Positions 1-8,110 of a DNA stretch of 52,711 nucleotides are shown in pieces. The stretch is from an uncultured Clostridia bacterium (GTDB lineage: Bacteria; Bacillota; Clostridia; Oscillospirales; Acutalibacteraceae). The stretch is from the NCBI GenBank assembly GCA_947585615.1, contig CANPXD010000004.1, positions 1 through 52,711 on the forward strand, read 5' to 3'. The position numbers and the translations under genes were made by a program. Position 1 is the first letter of the stretch, and each line of letters starts with the position of its first letter. The notes under the pieces are model-generated. The model had not been told where the DNA came from and did no database searches. It saw only the letters and a list, made by a program, of their open reading frames with translations.

Positions 1-75
1 GGAGCGGATTACGAGACTCGAACTCGCCACCTCCACCTTGGCAAGGTGGCGCTCTACCGGATGAGCTAAATCCGC
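1..75 (-). tRNA. tRNA-Gly (anticodon GCC)
   Basis: Read on the minus strand this is a complete cloverleaf. The acceptor stem GCGGATT pairs with AATCCGC, the D arm contains the AGCTCATCCGGTAGAGC pattern, and the anticodon stem CACCT/AGGTG holds loop TTGCCAA with anticodon GCC at 42-40. The T arm carries GTTCGAGTC. The window edge falls inside the 3' CCA: positions 2 and 1 give CC, so CCA appears to be encoded. It is preceded by a perfect consensus promoter. Confidence 0.96.
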
Positions 76-88
76 ATACCGCAATGAA

Positions 89-117
89 ATTATAATAAAA
101 GAAAATTCTTTTGTCAA
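89..117 (-). promoter_or_regulatory. Promoter of tRNA-Gly
   Basis: On the minus strand TTGACA (117-112) and TATAAT (94-89) are both perfect sigma-A hexamers, separated by 17 bases. The -10 ends 14 bases before the tRNA 5' end, as expected for a strong stable-RNA promoter. Confidence 0.9.
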
Positions 118-150
118 TAGCAAATTTAAAAAATCCGGCTGATTTATCTA

Positions 151-179
151 TTTACATTATATGTTCTTTTTGTTAAAAT
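151..179 (+). promoter_or_regulatory. Promoter of the dnaD-like/dnaC-like pair
   Basis: TTTACA (151-156) and TAAAAT (174-179) lie 17 bases apart, a near-consensus sigma-A promoter. It would give a transcript with a leader of about 90 bases before the first start codon at 276. Confidence 0.75.
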
Positions 180-188
180 TAAATAGAA

Positions 189-251
189 CGCCGCAAGCGC
201 TGAAAATCGGTGCGCTTGCCGGCGATTGTCTAAAATGCGCGGCTCTGCCGC
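189..251 (+). promoter_or_regulatory. Structured 5' leader with two hairpins
   Basis: Positions 189-200 (CGCCGCAAGCGC) can pair with 212-224 with one bulged base. A second short hairpin, GCGGC/GCCGC, spans 239-251 just before the ribosome site at 263-268. Neither is followed by a T tract, so they are not simple terminators. They may affect RNA stability or translation; no known riboswitch pattern is recognised. Confidence 0.4.
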
Positions 252-275
252 AGGCGGTTTAAAGAGGAATTTTTA

Positions 276-1283
276 ATGGATTACAGTATTGCTCCCTTCG
301 GGGACATATGGAGAGACGGCGTTTTCAGCGTGCCGTGTGCAGTAAGCGATAAATACATAAAGCTTGCAAGCGAATATCAGCTCAAGGCGCTTATAATCAT
401 TCTCGGCGGCAGAGGAAAGGGGTCTTCCGCTCAAATCGCGAAAACGCTGGGAATCACTGCGGCAGATGCGGAGGAACTTATGGAGTTCTGGATTTCGGAG
501 GGCGTTGTTCTTAAGGGTCAAGCGGCGTTTGATCAGGAAAAAATCCCCGCCGAACCGGAAAAAACGGAGGAAAAGATCGGTAAAAAAAAGAAAGAACTGC
601 CGTTGCCCACGCTTTCTCCGAAGGATATTGCAAACGCCGCGCTTGAAAATCCGCAGATACGTGAGCTGCTCAACGAGGCGCAGATTGTCTGGGGCAGAAC
701 GATAAGCCACAGCGAAAGCGAAATGCTTGTGAATATGGTGAACTTTTACGGTATGAGCAGCGAAATTATTCTGATGATTCTTGAATACTGCCGCTCGCTT
801 AAGGAAAAGGGGCGCTCTCTCGGCACTGCGTTTATACTGAAAATCGCCAAAAGCTGGACTGATGAGGGAATCGAAACTGTCGCCGAGGCTGAAGAAAAGC
901 TTAAATCAATAGAGAAGAGCGACAGGCTTTGGAGTGAAATTGCCGCTCTTGCGGGAATCACATATAAAAATCCGACCGAAAGGCAGCGCGAAATGGTTTT
1001 GCGGTGGAGCAATGATTTCAGCTTTGAAATGATATGCGAAGCGATAGAGATAATGAAAGAAAACACGGACTCTCCACGGCTCGGCTATGCCGATAAGATT
1101 TTAAAGGACTGGAAAAGCAAGGGGATAAAAACACCTGCCGAGGCGGCTGCCGAAAGAGAACGTTTTTCAAGAAGCAAAAAAAGCGGCAGGGGCGAAAAAT
1201 CGGGAGAAATCAGCAGGAAGCCGACATATGATATTGAAAAAATCAGACAGGACGCCCTGAACAACACCGACATAAAATATTAA
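276..1283 (+). CDS. DnaD-domain replication initiation protein
   Basis: A 335-residue protein of the DnaD/DnaB-like (Firmicutes) replication family, which helps load the replicative helicase at origins and restart sites. Residues about 5-85 form a winged-helix-like N-terminal region, followed by a charged linker (about 88-112) rich in Lys and Glu. Two DnaD (DDBH2) domains then follow, at about 130-202 and 216-285. The second carries YADKILKDWKSKGI, close to the family signature that ends this domain. The ATG at 276 follows an AGAGGA ribosome site. A DnaC-like loader lies 10 bases downstream, in the same transcript, which fits a joint role in helicase loading. The family is clear, but which Bacillus protein (DnaD or DnaB) it replaces is inference. 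Confidence 0.88.
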   Translation: MDYSIAPFGDIWRDGVFSVPCAVSDKYIKLASEYQLKALIIILGGRGKGSSAQIAKTLGITAADAEELMEFWISEGVVLKGQAAFDQEKIPAEPEKTEEKIGKKKKELPLPTLSPKDIANAALENPQIRELLNEAQIVWGRTISHSESEMLVNMVNFYGMSSEIILMILEYCRSLKEKGRSLGTAFILKIAKSWTDEGIETVAEAEEKLKSIEKSDRLWSEIAALAGITYKNPTERQREMVLRWSNDFSFEMICEAIEIMKENTDSPRLGYADKILKDWKSKGIKTPAEAAAERERFSRSKKSGRGEKSGEISRKPTYDIEKIRQDALNNTDIKY

Positions 1284-1293
1284 AGGAGCAGCA

Positions 1294-2265
1294 ATGGCAT
1301 ACAAAAACACCGTTTATCAGAAGGCAATCAATACGCTTGAACGCAGGCGTGAAAAGGCAACACTTGAGGCAAATTCAAGAATGGAAGAAATTTTGCCGAA
1401 GCTGCCCGAGCTGGAGGAAATCCAGAAAAAGCTTTCGGCAATAGGAATATCCATATCAAAGCTGTTTTTTCACGAGGGAAACAGAGAAGAGGAACTGAAC
1501 CGTCTGCGTGGCGCAAGCCTTGCGCTTCAGAAGCAGAAAAAGGAGCTTCTCATAAAAAACGGCTATGATGAAAATGCACTTTCAATTCAATATTACTGCC
1601 CGGTCTGCAGCGATACGGGGTATTATAACGGTCGTATGTGCAGCTGCCACAGGGAACTGTTAAAGGAAATAGAGCGCGATTCGCTGAGAAAAATCGCGCC
1701 TCTTGACGATTGTACCTTTGAGACATTCGATACACGGTATTATCCGGAAAAGGCAATGGAAAACGGCGTTTCTCCGCGTGAAAAGGCACAGAGAATACTC
1801 AATTCCTGCCGCGGCTATGCGCAGACGTTCAACGCGCACTCGCCGAACCTTATGTTTATGGGAGGTACGGGACTCGGAAAGACGCATCTGAGTCTTGCGA
1901 TCGCGAACGTTGCGGTAAATAAAGGCTATTCGGTAATTTACGGCACGAGCCAGAATATCATTTCCGATTTGCAGAATGAAAATTTTGGCAGGACTGACGA
2001 TCTGCGATATGAGGAATATGATGTTCTGCACACCGATCTGCTGATACTTGACGACCTCGGTACGGAGTTTTCCAGCAAATTTTCAGAGGCTTGCATCTAC
2101 AATATAATCAACACAAGAATTCTGCAGAAAAAGCCGACGATTATCTGCACAAATTATGAACACGGCGATTTTGTGCGCGAGTACAACCAGAGAATAGTGA
2201 GCCGTATTGCAGGCGAGTATTCAACGCTGATTTTAGAGGGCAACGATATAAGATATATCAAATAA
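1294..2265 (+). CDS. DnaC/DnaI-like helicase loader ATPase
   Basis: A 323-residue AAA+ ATPase of the DnaC/IstB/DnaI family, expected to load the replicative helicase. The N-terminal half is helical and charged, followed by a four-cysteine zinc-binding motif (Cys102, Cys105, Cys116, Cys118) as in DnaI. The ATPase core has Walker A GGTGLGKT (190-197), Walker B LLILDDLG (Asp253, Asp254) and a later Arg-rich segment (NQRIVSRI) that fits sensor 2 or an arginine finger. It sits 10 bases after the DnaD-domain gene, with ribosome site AAAGGAG, and the two are probably cotranscribed. IstB-type transposition helpers share the fold, but no transposase is present, so a replication role is preferred. Confidence 0.9.
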   Translation: MAYKNTVYQKAINTLERRREKATLEANSRMEEILPKLPELEEIQKKLSAIGISISKLFFHEGNREEELNRLRGASLALQKQKKELLIKNGYDENALSIQYYCPVCSDTGYYNGRMCSCHRELLKEIERDSLRKIAPLDDCTFETFDTRYYPEKAMENGVSPREKAQRILNSCRGYAQTFNAHSPNLMFMGGTGLGKTHLSLAIANVAVNKGYSVIYGTSQNIISDLQNENFGRTDDLRYEEYDVLHTDLLILDDLGTEFSSKFSEACIYNIINTRILQKKPTIICTNYEHGDFVREYNQRIVSRIAGEYSTLILEGNDIRYIK

Positions 2266-2280
2266 CGCTTCAGGCATCAA

Positions 2281-2320
2281 AAAATCCCCCCGATTGATTT
2301 CTCAATCGGGGGATTTTTAT
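2281..2320. terminator. Bidirectional terminator between dnaC-like and cysK
   Basis: An inverted repeat (2281-2297 with 2302-2317, one bulged C, 4-base loop) is flanked by A-rich sequence on the left and T-rich on the right. It can act as an intrinsic terminator for both convergent units. Confidence 0.92.
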
Positions 2321-2340
2321 GAAAAGAGAGGGTTAATTTT

Positions 2341-3267
2341 TTAAGAAAAGAGAGCCGTTGAAAGATAACGGTCGCCTGTATCGGGCAAAAGCACAACGAT
2401 GTTTTTTCCCTTGTATTCTTCTTTTGAAGCAAGTTGCTTTGCCGCAAAGACGGCCGCGCCGCTTGAAATGCCGACGAGTATGCCCTCTGTTTTAGCGATT
2501 TTGTTGCCTGTTTCAAAAGCGTCCTCGTTTGAAACGGCGATAATCCCATCGTAAATATTGGTGTCGAGCGTATCGGGAACAAAACCTGCGCCTATGCCCT
2601 GAATTTTGTGAGCGCCTGCTCGGCCTTCCGAAAGAACGGGAGATGTTGCCGGCTCAACGGCGTATATCTTAATATTCGGATTCTTCTCCTTCAGATATTT
2701 TCCGACTCCCGAAACAGTGCCGCCGGTGCCGACTCCCGCAACGAAGACATCCACCTTTCCGTCTGTGTCCTGCCAGATTTCGGGGCCTGTTGTTTCATAG
2801 TGCGCCTGCGGATTCGCAGGATTTACGAACTGACCGAGAATAACCGCGCCGTCTGTTGATTTCTTAAGCTCCTCCGCCTTTGCGATAGCGCCCTTCATTC
2901 CGAGCGCACCGTCGGTGAGCACAACCTCCGCTCCGTATGCCTTAACAAGATTCCTTCTTTCAACACTCATCGTTTCGGGCATTGTGAGGATAACACGATA
3001 TCCCTTTGCGGTGCCGACAGCGGCAAGACCGATTCCCGTGTTGCCCGAGGTGGGTTCAATAATCGTTGCGCCGCTCTTTAAAGCGCCGCTCTTTTCCGCG
3101 TCGGCGATCATCGCGTAAGCGATTCTGTCCTTAACAGAACCTGCCGGGTTGAAATATTCCAGCTTTGCGATCAGATTTGCCTCGACGCCCTGATTCTTTG
3201 AATAATTGTTGAGCTTCAGAAGAGGTGTCTTTCCGATAAGCTCCGTAACATTACCGTATACTGCCAT
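2341..3267 (-). CDS. cysK: Cysteine synthase (O-acetylserine sulfhydrylase)
   Basis: A 308-residue PLP enzyme that makes cysteine from O-acetylserine and sulfide in the cytoplasm. Its length matches CysK. The PLP lysine is Lys46 in NPAGSVKDR, the substrate/phosphate loop is PTSGNTG, and the C-terminal half has the glycine-rich [16 protein letters not shown] segment and a GISSGAA motif. It is the second gene after metY (26-base gap) and appears to share its promoter and leader. The ATG at 3267 has an AAAGGA ribosome site. No CysE-type acetyltransferase is visible in the window. Confidence 0.95.
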   Translation of the reverse strand: MAVYGNVTELIGKTPLLKLNNYSKNQGVEANLIAKLEYFNPAGSVKDRIAYAMIADAEKSGALKSGATIIEPTSGNTGIGLAAVGTAKGYRVILTMPETMSVERRNLVKAYGAEVVLTDGALGMKGAIAKAEELKKSTDGAVILGQFVNPANPQAHYETTGPEIWQDTDGKVDVFVAGVGTGGTVSGVGKYLKEKNPNIKIYAVEPATSPVLSEGRAGAHKIQGIGAGFVPDTLDTNIYDGIIAVSNEDAFETGNKIAKTEGILVGISSGAAVFAAKQLASKEEYKGKNIVVLLPDTGDRYLSTALFS

Positions 3268-3293
3268 AGTGATTTTCCTTTCTTAATAATAAA

Positions 3294-4580
3294 TTATCGG
3301 ATTGCCTCAAAGGCGCGTTGCAGATCGTAAATAAGGTCGTCTGCGTGTTCCGTGCCTATTGAAAGGCGAATCGTGTTGTCGTGAATATTCTGCTCCTCAA
3401 ATTCCTGCTGTGAAAGCTGAGAATGCGTGGTGGTTTTCGGATGAATAACAAGCGATTTAACGTCTGCGACGTTTGCAAGAAGAGAGAAAATTTCAAGTGT
3501 GTCTATGAATTTCTTGGCTTCTTTTTCGCCGCCTTTTATGTCAAAGGTGAAAATGGAGCCTGCTCCGTTCGGGAAATATCGGTCGTAAAGCGGCTTGTAT
3601 TTTTCGTTGAGCGACGGGTGGTTGATTTTTTCCACAAGCGGATTGCCGGCAAGATACGCAAGCACCTTTTTCGTGTTTTCCACATGGCGCTCAACACGGA
3701 GAGAAAGTGTTTCAAGGCCCTGCAGAAGAAGAAAAGCATTGAACGGTGATATTGCCGCGCCGGTATCTCTGAGCAGAATTGCGCGTATGTATGTTATAAA
3801 TGCCGCCGCGCCGGCTGCGGTTGTAAAGCTTATTCCGTGATAGCTTTCGTTCGGAGAGGTAAACTGCGGGAATTTTCCGCTTGCCTCCCAGTCAAATTTT
3901 CCGCTGTCAACAATTATTCCGCCAAGCGTTGTTCCGTGTCCGCCGATAAATTTCGTTGCGCTGTGCACAACGATGTCCGCTCCGTATTCAAACGGTCTGA
4001 GAAGATACGGCGTTGTGAAAGTTGCGTCAACAACAAGCGGAATGCCGTGGCTGTGCGCGATTTCGGCAATTCGCTCAATATCCGCTATGTTCGAGTTGGG
4101 ATTTCCGAGCGTCTCAATGAAAACAGCCCTTGTGTTCTCCTGAATGGCGCTTTCAAAATTTGACGGCTCGTCGGGATCAACGAAGGTGGTTTTTACGCCG
4201 TGCTCGGGAAAGGTGTGCGCGAGGTAGTTGTATGTTCCGCCGTAAATTGTTTTTGCGCTTACAATGTGATCCCCCGCCTTTGCGAGAGCCTGAAAGGTGT
4301 AGGAAAGCGCCGCCGCACCGGATGCCGTTGCAAGCGCTCCGACGCCTCCCTCAAGCGCCGCCATTCTCTTTTCAAGCACATCCTGCGTTGAGTTGGTCAG
4401 TCTGCCGTAGATGTTTCCCGCGTCTGTGAGATTAAAGCGCGCCTGCGCGTGGTCGCTGTTGTGAAAAACATATGATGTTGTCTGATAAATCGGAACCGCC
4501 CTTGAATCGGTCGCGGGATCTGCCTGTTCCTGTCCGACGTGAAGCTGTAATGTTTCAAAATGATATTTGTAATTCGACAT
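3294..4580 (-). CDS. metY: O-acetylhomoserine sulfhydrylase
   Basis: A 428-residue PLP enzyme of the Cys/Met metabolism family. It converts O-acetylhomoserine and sulfide to homocysteine, or with methanethiol to methionine. The PLP-binding lysine is Lys210 in VVHSATKFIGGHGTTLGG. The N-terminal FETLQLHVGQ and the DSRAVPIYQTTSYVF segment are typical of the MetY subgroup, as is the length of about 425-430 residues; MetB/MetC-type enzymes are usually 380-400. The ATG at 4580 has an AGGAGA site 8 bases upstream. It is the first full-length gene of a unit that continues into cysK, and follows a leader with a small ORF and a candidate Rrf2-type operator. Confidence 0.94.
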   Translation of the reverse strand: MSNYKYHFETLQLHVGQEQADPATDSRAVPIYQTTSYVFHNSDHAQARFNLTDAGNIYGRLTNSTQDVLEKRMAALEGGVGALATASGAAALSYTFQALAKAGDHIVSAKTIYGGTYNYLAHTFPEHGVKTTFVDPDEPSNFESAIQENTRAVFIETLGNPNSNIADIERIAEIAHSHGIPLVVDATFTTPYLLRPFEYGADIVVHSATKFIGGHGTTLGGIIVDSGKFDWEASGKFPQFTSPNESYHGISFTTAAGAAAFITYIRAILLRDTGAAISPFNAFLLLQGLETLSLRVERHVENTKKVLAYLAGNPLVEKINHPSLNEKYKPLYDRYFPNGAGSIFTFDIKGGEKEAKKFIDTLEIFSLLANVADVKSLVIHPKTTTHSQLSQQEFEEQNIHDNTIRLSIGTEHADDLIYDLQRAFEAIR

Positions 4581-4629
4581 GGTTCATTTCTCCTAAACTT
4601 AATAGTATATTTTTATTTGAATAGCGGCT

Positions 4630-4695
4630 TCAACATCGGCACATTCGGTTAAATGACGCGTATAGGATTTTCGACGTTTTTGTTACCGATTTCAT
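4630..4695 (-). CDS. 21-residue leader peptide ORF ending in MCRC
   Basis: On the minus strand an ATG at 4695 opens a 21-codon frame ending in TGA at 4632-4630. The peptide is basic and ends in NRMCRC, so two Cys codons and a Met codon fall in the last four codons. A strong ribosome site GGAGGG (4712-4707) lies 11 bases upstream. The ORF lies wholly within the metY-cysK leader and ends 49 bases before metY. By analogy with amino-acid-rich leader peptides, it could make downstream expression sensitive to Cys or Met tRNA charging. That function is inference, and no clear attenuator hairpin is seen after it. Confidence 0.6.
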   Translation of the reverse strand: MKSVTKTSKILYASFNRMCRC

Positions 4696-4717
4696 ATACT
4701 TTGTATCCCTCCATATA

Positions 4718-4746
4718 AATACTATAAATCCTACAGACTTTGTAGG
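4718..4746 (-). promoter_or_regulatory. Candidate Rrf2-type operator in the metY-cysK leader
   Basis: On the plus strand CCTACA and TGTAGG form a 17-base inverted repeat (4730-4746, 5-base spacer). Directly beside it is AATACTATAAA (4718-4728). The same 11-mer occurs upstream of the Rrf2 gene and of the gene at 5438. It lies 12 or more bases downstream of the likely transcription start, a position suited to a repressor roadblock. Confidence 0.55.
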
Positions 4747-4764
4747 TTTTATTCTGTTGATAAA

Positions 4765-4793
4765 AGAATAGCACTTAACATTTGAATTGTCAA
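4765..4793 (-). promoter_or_regulatory. Promoter of metY-cysK
   Basis: On the minus strand TTGACA (4793-4788) and TATTCT (4770-4765) are separated by 17 bases. The leader from the expected start near 4758 to metY is about 180 bases and contains the palindrome and the small ORF. Confidence 0.8.
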
Positions 4794-4848
4794 GCGCTTT
4801 ACGGAAAATATTTCAAAAAATTTTTATTGCCTGAAACGCGTTCTTTTT

Positions 4849-5274
4849 TCAGTCGGCATTTTTCACCTTGTACTCGTCAACAAGGTCCGCAAGGGTAATA
4901 TTGTCTATAACCTCATTAACAGCGTCGTTAATTTTTTCCCAGATGCCTACCGTTGCGCATTCATGATATTTCGGGCAGGCGTTTTCGTTGTCGTTCACGC
5001 AGTCGGTCGGTGCAAGGCTGCCTTCTGTCAGGCGCAGAATCATTCCCACCGTATATTCTTCAGGCTTTTTTGTGAGCCTGTAGCCGCCGGACGAGCCGCG
5101 CTCGCTCCTGACATAGCCCGCGCGGTTGAGCATGGATATGATCTGTTCAAGATATTTGGTGCTGATGCCCTGCCGCTCAGCTATTGATTTTATGGAAATA
5201 TTTCCACCCGTGCCGTTCACCGCAAGGTCAAGCATAAGCGTAAGAGCATATCTTCCTTTTGTTGAAACCCTCAA
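4849..5274 (-). CDS. Rrf2-family transcriptional regulator (IscR/CymR-like)
   Basis: A 141-residue winged-helix repressor. From the TTG at 5274 the product begins MRVSTKGRYALTLML, the classic Rrf2 N-terminus, with GAGGTG (5286-5281) as ribosome site. An upstream ATG at 5322 would add unconserved residues and overlap the promoter, so it is rejected. The recognition-helix region (about 28-52) has SIKSIAERQGISTKYLEQI. Three cysteines (Cys92, Cys100, Cys106) sit where IscR binds its iron-sulfur cluster, so cluster sensing is possible. Its place beside metY-cysK instead suggests CymR-like control of sulfur genes. An inverted repeat overlaps its own promoter, which fits autoregulation. Which ligand it senses cannot be told from sequence. 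Confidence 0.88.
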   Translation of the reverse strand: MRVSTKGRYALTLMLDLAVNGTGGNISIKSIAERQGISTKYLEQIISMLNRAGYVRSERGSSGGYRLTKKPEEYTVGMILRLTEGSLAPTDCVNDNENACPKYHECATVGIWEKINDAVNEVIDNITLADLVDEYKVKNAD

Positions 5275-5286
5275 AATTTTCACCTC

Positions 5287-5322
5287 AATTCCTATAATAC
5301 TATAAAAATAGTAGGAATTCAA
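5287..5322 (-). promoter_or_regulatory. Autoregulatory operator and promoter of the rrf2 gene
   Basis: A 33-base inverted repeat (5287-5319) has outer arms AATTCCTA/TAGGAATT and inner arms ACTAT/ATAGT. It overlaps a minus-strand promoter, TTGAAT (5322-5317), 17 bases, TATTAT (5299-5294). It contains the 11-mer AATACTATAAA on the plus strand at 5296-5306. A repressor bound here would block the polymerase directly. Confidence 0.65.
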
Positions 5323-5383
5323 GCACTATTTGCATAGGCGCGCCTTATTAAAATCAATAAAAAAGTTTTGAAAGTTTTGCCTT

Positions 5384-5411
5384 TTGTGCAAAAACAGGGT
5401 AATACTATAAA
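5384..5411 (+). promoter_or_regulatory. Promoter and operator candidate for the gene at 5438
   Basis: TTGTGC (5384-5389), a 16-base spacer and TATAAA (5406-5411) form a moderate promoter. The -10 region is overlapped by a third copy of AATACTATAAA (5401-5411), so the gene may belong to the same Rrf2 regulon. Confidence 0.5.
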
Positions 5412-5437
5412 TGAAATTAATAAAGGAGAGATTGTTA

Positions 5438-5872
5438 ATGATTGAACAGGATACAATCAAGCTCCTGCGCGAATGCGACGCGGGAATAAAAATGGGTGCC
5501 TCGTCGATTGAGGAAGTACTCGACGATGTTGAGAGCGATAAGCTTGAACAGCTTTTAACAGACTGCAAGGACGAACACGAAAAGCTGAAGGATGAGATAC
5601 AGATTTATCTTGATAAATATCAGGATGACGGAAAAAATCCCAATCCTATGGCAAAAGGTATGTCGTGGATAAAAACGAACGCAATGCTCGCTATGGACAG
5701 GTCCGACGCCACAGTTGCGGATCTGATGACAGACGGCTGCAATATGGGCGTTAAATCACTGAGCAGGTATCTGAATCAGTATGCCGCGGCAGATGAAAGC
5801 TCCAAGGACATCACAAAAAGACTGATCAATATTGAAGAACAGCTTGTAAAGGATATGAGAGGATTTCTGTAA
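5438..5872 (+). CDS. Small helical-bundle protein (DUF2383-like), function unknown
   Basis: A 144-residue, soluble, strongly helical and acidic protein with no signal peptide. Its pattern of four amphipathic helices with regular Glu/His/Asp positions resembles ferritin-like DUF2383 proteins. No complete ferritin metal centre can be pointed to. The ATG at 5438 follows AAAGGAGAG. An in-frame ATG at 5411 lacks a ribosome site and lies inside the promoter, so it is not used. The gene is divergent from the Rrf2 regulator, and its promoter shares that gene's 11-mer. A role in redox, iron or sulfur homeostasis is inference from position only. Confidence 0.7.
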   Translation: MIEQDTIKLLRECDAGIKMGASSIEEVLDDVESDKLEQLLTDCKDEHEKLKDEIQIYLDKYQDDGKNPNPMAKGMSWIKTNAMLAMDRSDATVADLMTDGCNMGVKSLSRYLNQYAAADESSKDITKRLINIEEQLVKDMRGFL

Positions 5873-5915
5873 AGAAACGCGCGCCTCGCGGGCATTGACT
5901 TCCGAAAGCACCCCC

Positions 5916-5945
5916 TTGCAAAGTGCATCTTCCGTATGCTATATT
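5916..5945 (+). promoter_or_regulatory. Candidate promoter of the GH95 gene
   Basis: TTGCAA (5916-5921), an 18-base spacer and TATATT (5940-5945) precede the start codon at 5974 by 28 bases. Confidence 0.5.
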
Positions 5946-5973
5946 ATAGAAAACGGACAAACGAGGTTGCTTT

Positions 5974-8067
5974 ATGAAAAATATGCTTTATTACAAAAAG
6001 GCGGCAAGCGTTTTTGAGGAGGCTCTGCCTCTCGGAAACGGGAGGCTGGGCGCGATGGTTTTCGGAAATCTTAAAAAGGAGAGGATCGCTCTCAACGAGG
6101 ACACGCTGTGGAGCGGTTTTCCGAAAGATTTGAACACCAAGGATGCCCACAAGCATCTTGATGATTTGCGGAATGCGGTTTTCAGCGGCGATTTTGCACT
6201 TGCCGAAAAGCTCGGAAACACCGTTTTTCACGGTCACTGGACGGAAAGCTATCTTCCGTTCGGCGATCTCATAATCCGGTTTAAGTCCCCCGTTTCGGAA
6301 AAGGATTACAGCAGGACGCTTGATCTTTCAAAGGGTATTGCGCGCGCATCATGCGACGGTATGCGCGAAACCGTTTTTGTCAGCAGACCTGCCGAGCTTA
6401 TCGTTGTCAATCTTAAATCGGAAAAACCTTTTTCGTGCGATATAACGTTCAAGAGCCGTCTGAAAAACAAGGTTTACGCAGACAACGAGACGCTTGTGAT
6501 GGAGGGCAGCGCGCCCGAAACCTGCCAGCCGCCGTACTACAATGTTTCAAAGCCTGTTGTTTACGGAGACAGGGCAATGAAATTCGCAGGTATCGCGAAA
6601 ATCCTCGGGGAAGCAGAGTTCAAGAAAAAATCAATTTCCGTGAAAAATCAGAAAGAAATAACAATACTGATTAGCCTTGCAACCTCATTTGTTGATTTTA
6701 AAAGTATGCCTGTTGCGGACGCGCTCGGAAGAGCAAAGGATAAGCTCTCAAATATAAAGAGCTTTGAGGATATGCTGAGCGAACACACCGCCGATTTTTC
6801 GGCACTTTTCGACAGGGTTGACTTTACGCTTGAGGGCGGTTCGGATCTGCCCACCGACGAAAGACTTGAGGCGGTGAAAAACGGAGCGCGCGACGACGCG
6901 CTTATCGCTCTTCTTTTTCAGTATGGCAGATACCTGACAATCAGTGCGTCAAGACCGAAAACAACGGCTATGAATCTTCAGGGCATATGGAACGAGCATA
7001 TGCGCGCGCCTTGGAGCTCGAACTACACGACGAACATAAACACCGAAATGAATTACTGGTGTACGGACGTCTGCAATCTTTCTGAATGTTTTGAACCGCT
7101 TTTTGATTTTGTTAATAAGCTTGCGGAAAACGGAAAAGTAACGGCAAAAGATTATTACGGCTGCGGCGGCTTCTGCGCCCACCACAATTCAGACATCTGG
7201 GGCAACACAAATCCTGCCGGCTATCCGAAGGGCAACGGCGACGCGTCCTCCTATTCCATATGGCAGTCAAGCGCTCCTTGGCTTTTGAATATGATGTATG
7301 AGCATTATCTCTACACGGGAGATGAGGACTTCAAAAAAAAGCTTATTCCTCTGTTTGAAAGCTGCCTTGCGTTTTATAAGGATTTTCTTGTTGAAAGAAA
7401 CGGTGAGCCTGTGACCTGCCCGTCGCTGTCTCCCGAAAATACGTATTTAATCGGGTCAAAAGGGCACAGCCTTACATATATGCCGTCTATGGACAGGGAA
7501 ATTCTATATGACTTTTTCAGAATATGCAGGGAATTCGGATTAGACGCTCCCGAAATCAGGCAGGTGGAGCCTGCATCTGACGGCAGAATCCCCGAATGGA
7601 TCGAGGAATATCCCGAAAAGGATGAGCAACACCGCCACGTAAGTCATTTGTACTGCATTTATCCCTCGCCGTTTGAATGCTCGGAGGAACTGAAAAAAGC
7701 GGCGGAAAAATCGCTTTATAGGAGAGGCTTCGGCGGAACGGGCTGGAGTCTCGGCTGGAAGGTCTGTCTCTGGGCGCGGCTCGGAAACGGAGACAACGCA
7801 TACAGGCTGATCATAAACCAGCTGAATCCGATAAATCCGCACAAAAAATCAGTTTCCATGAGCGGGGGCGGCTCATATCCGAATCTGTTTGACGCGCATC
7901 CGCCGTTTCAGATAGACGGCAATTTCGGCGTCACCGCGGGCATTGCCGAGATGATTCAAAATCATGCAATGCCGGAACACTGGAACGGCAGAATAAGGGG
8001 ACTGAAGCGCAGAGGAGGCGGCGAGCTGAACGCCGAAATCGTAAACGGGAAGCTGGTAACGGAATAA
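5974..8067 (+). CDS. GH95 alpha-L-fucosidase-like glycoside hydrolase
   Basis: A 697-residue GH95-family protein, a family of inverting fucosidases (some members act on L-galactose) that release alpha-1,2-linked residues from host-type glycans. The N-terminal [14 protein letters not shown] and LNEDTLWSG segments are family signatures. The (alpha/alpha)6 barrel carries NLQGIWNE, then NINTEMNYW with Asn354 and Asn356. Glu488 (SLSPEN) and Asp648 (IDGNFG) match the family's catalytic acid and Asn-activating Asp by position (family knowledge). There is no signal peptide, so it probably acts inside the cell on imported oligosaccharides. At 697 residues it is shorter than the usual 750-800; the final beta domain looks trimmed. 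It is transcribed alone, with its own promoter and terminator, and no transporter is adjacent. Confidence 0.9.
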   Translation: MKNMLYYKKAASVFEEALPLGNGRLGAMVFGNLKKERIALNEDTLWSGFPKDLNTKDAHKHLDDLRNAVFSGDFALAEKLGNTVFHGHWTESYLPFGDLIIRFKSPVSEKDYSRTLDLSKGIARASCDGMRETVFVSRPAELIVVNLKSEKPFSCDITFKSRLKNKVYADNETLVMEGSAPETCQPPYYNVSKPVVYGDRAMKFAGIAKILGEAEFKKKSISVKNQKEITILISLATSFVDFKSMPVADALGRAKDKLSNIKSFEDMLSEHTADFSALFDRVDFTLEGGSDLPTDERLEAVKNGARDDALIALLFQYGRYLTISASRPKTTAMNLQGIWNEHMRAPWSSNYTTNINTEMNYWCTDVCNLSECFEPLFDFVNKLAENGKVTAKDYYGCGGFCAHHNSDIWGNTNPAGYPKGNGDASSYSIWQSSAPWLLNMMYEHYLYTGDEDFKKKLIPLFESCLAFYKDFLVERNGEPVTCPSLSPENTYLIGSKGHSLTYMPSMDREILYDFFRICREFGLDAPEIRQVEPASDGRIPEWIEEYPEKDEQHRHVSHLYCIYPSPFECSEELKKAAEKSLYRRGFGGTGWSLGWKVCLWARLGNGDNAYRLIINQLNPINPHKKSVSMSGGGSYPNLFDAHPPFQIDGNFGVTAGIAEMIQNHAMPEHWNGRIRGLKRRGGGELNAEIVNGKLVTE

Positions 8068-8074
8068 AATAGAT

Positions 8075-8110
8075 CAGGGACCGACGTTTTTTGCGCCGGT
8101 CCCTGTTTTT
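8075..8110 (+). terminator. Terminator of the GH95 gene
   Basis: CAGGGACCG (8075-8083) pairs with CGGTCCCTG (8097-8105), followed by TTTTT. It reaches the stop codon of the convergent polysaccharide operon and may also slow that transcript. Confidence 0.88.
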
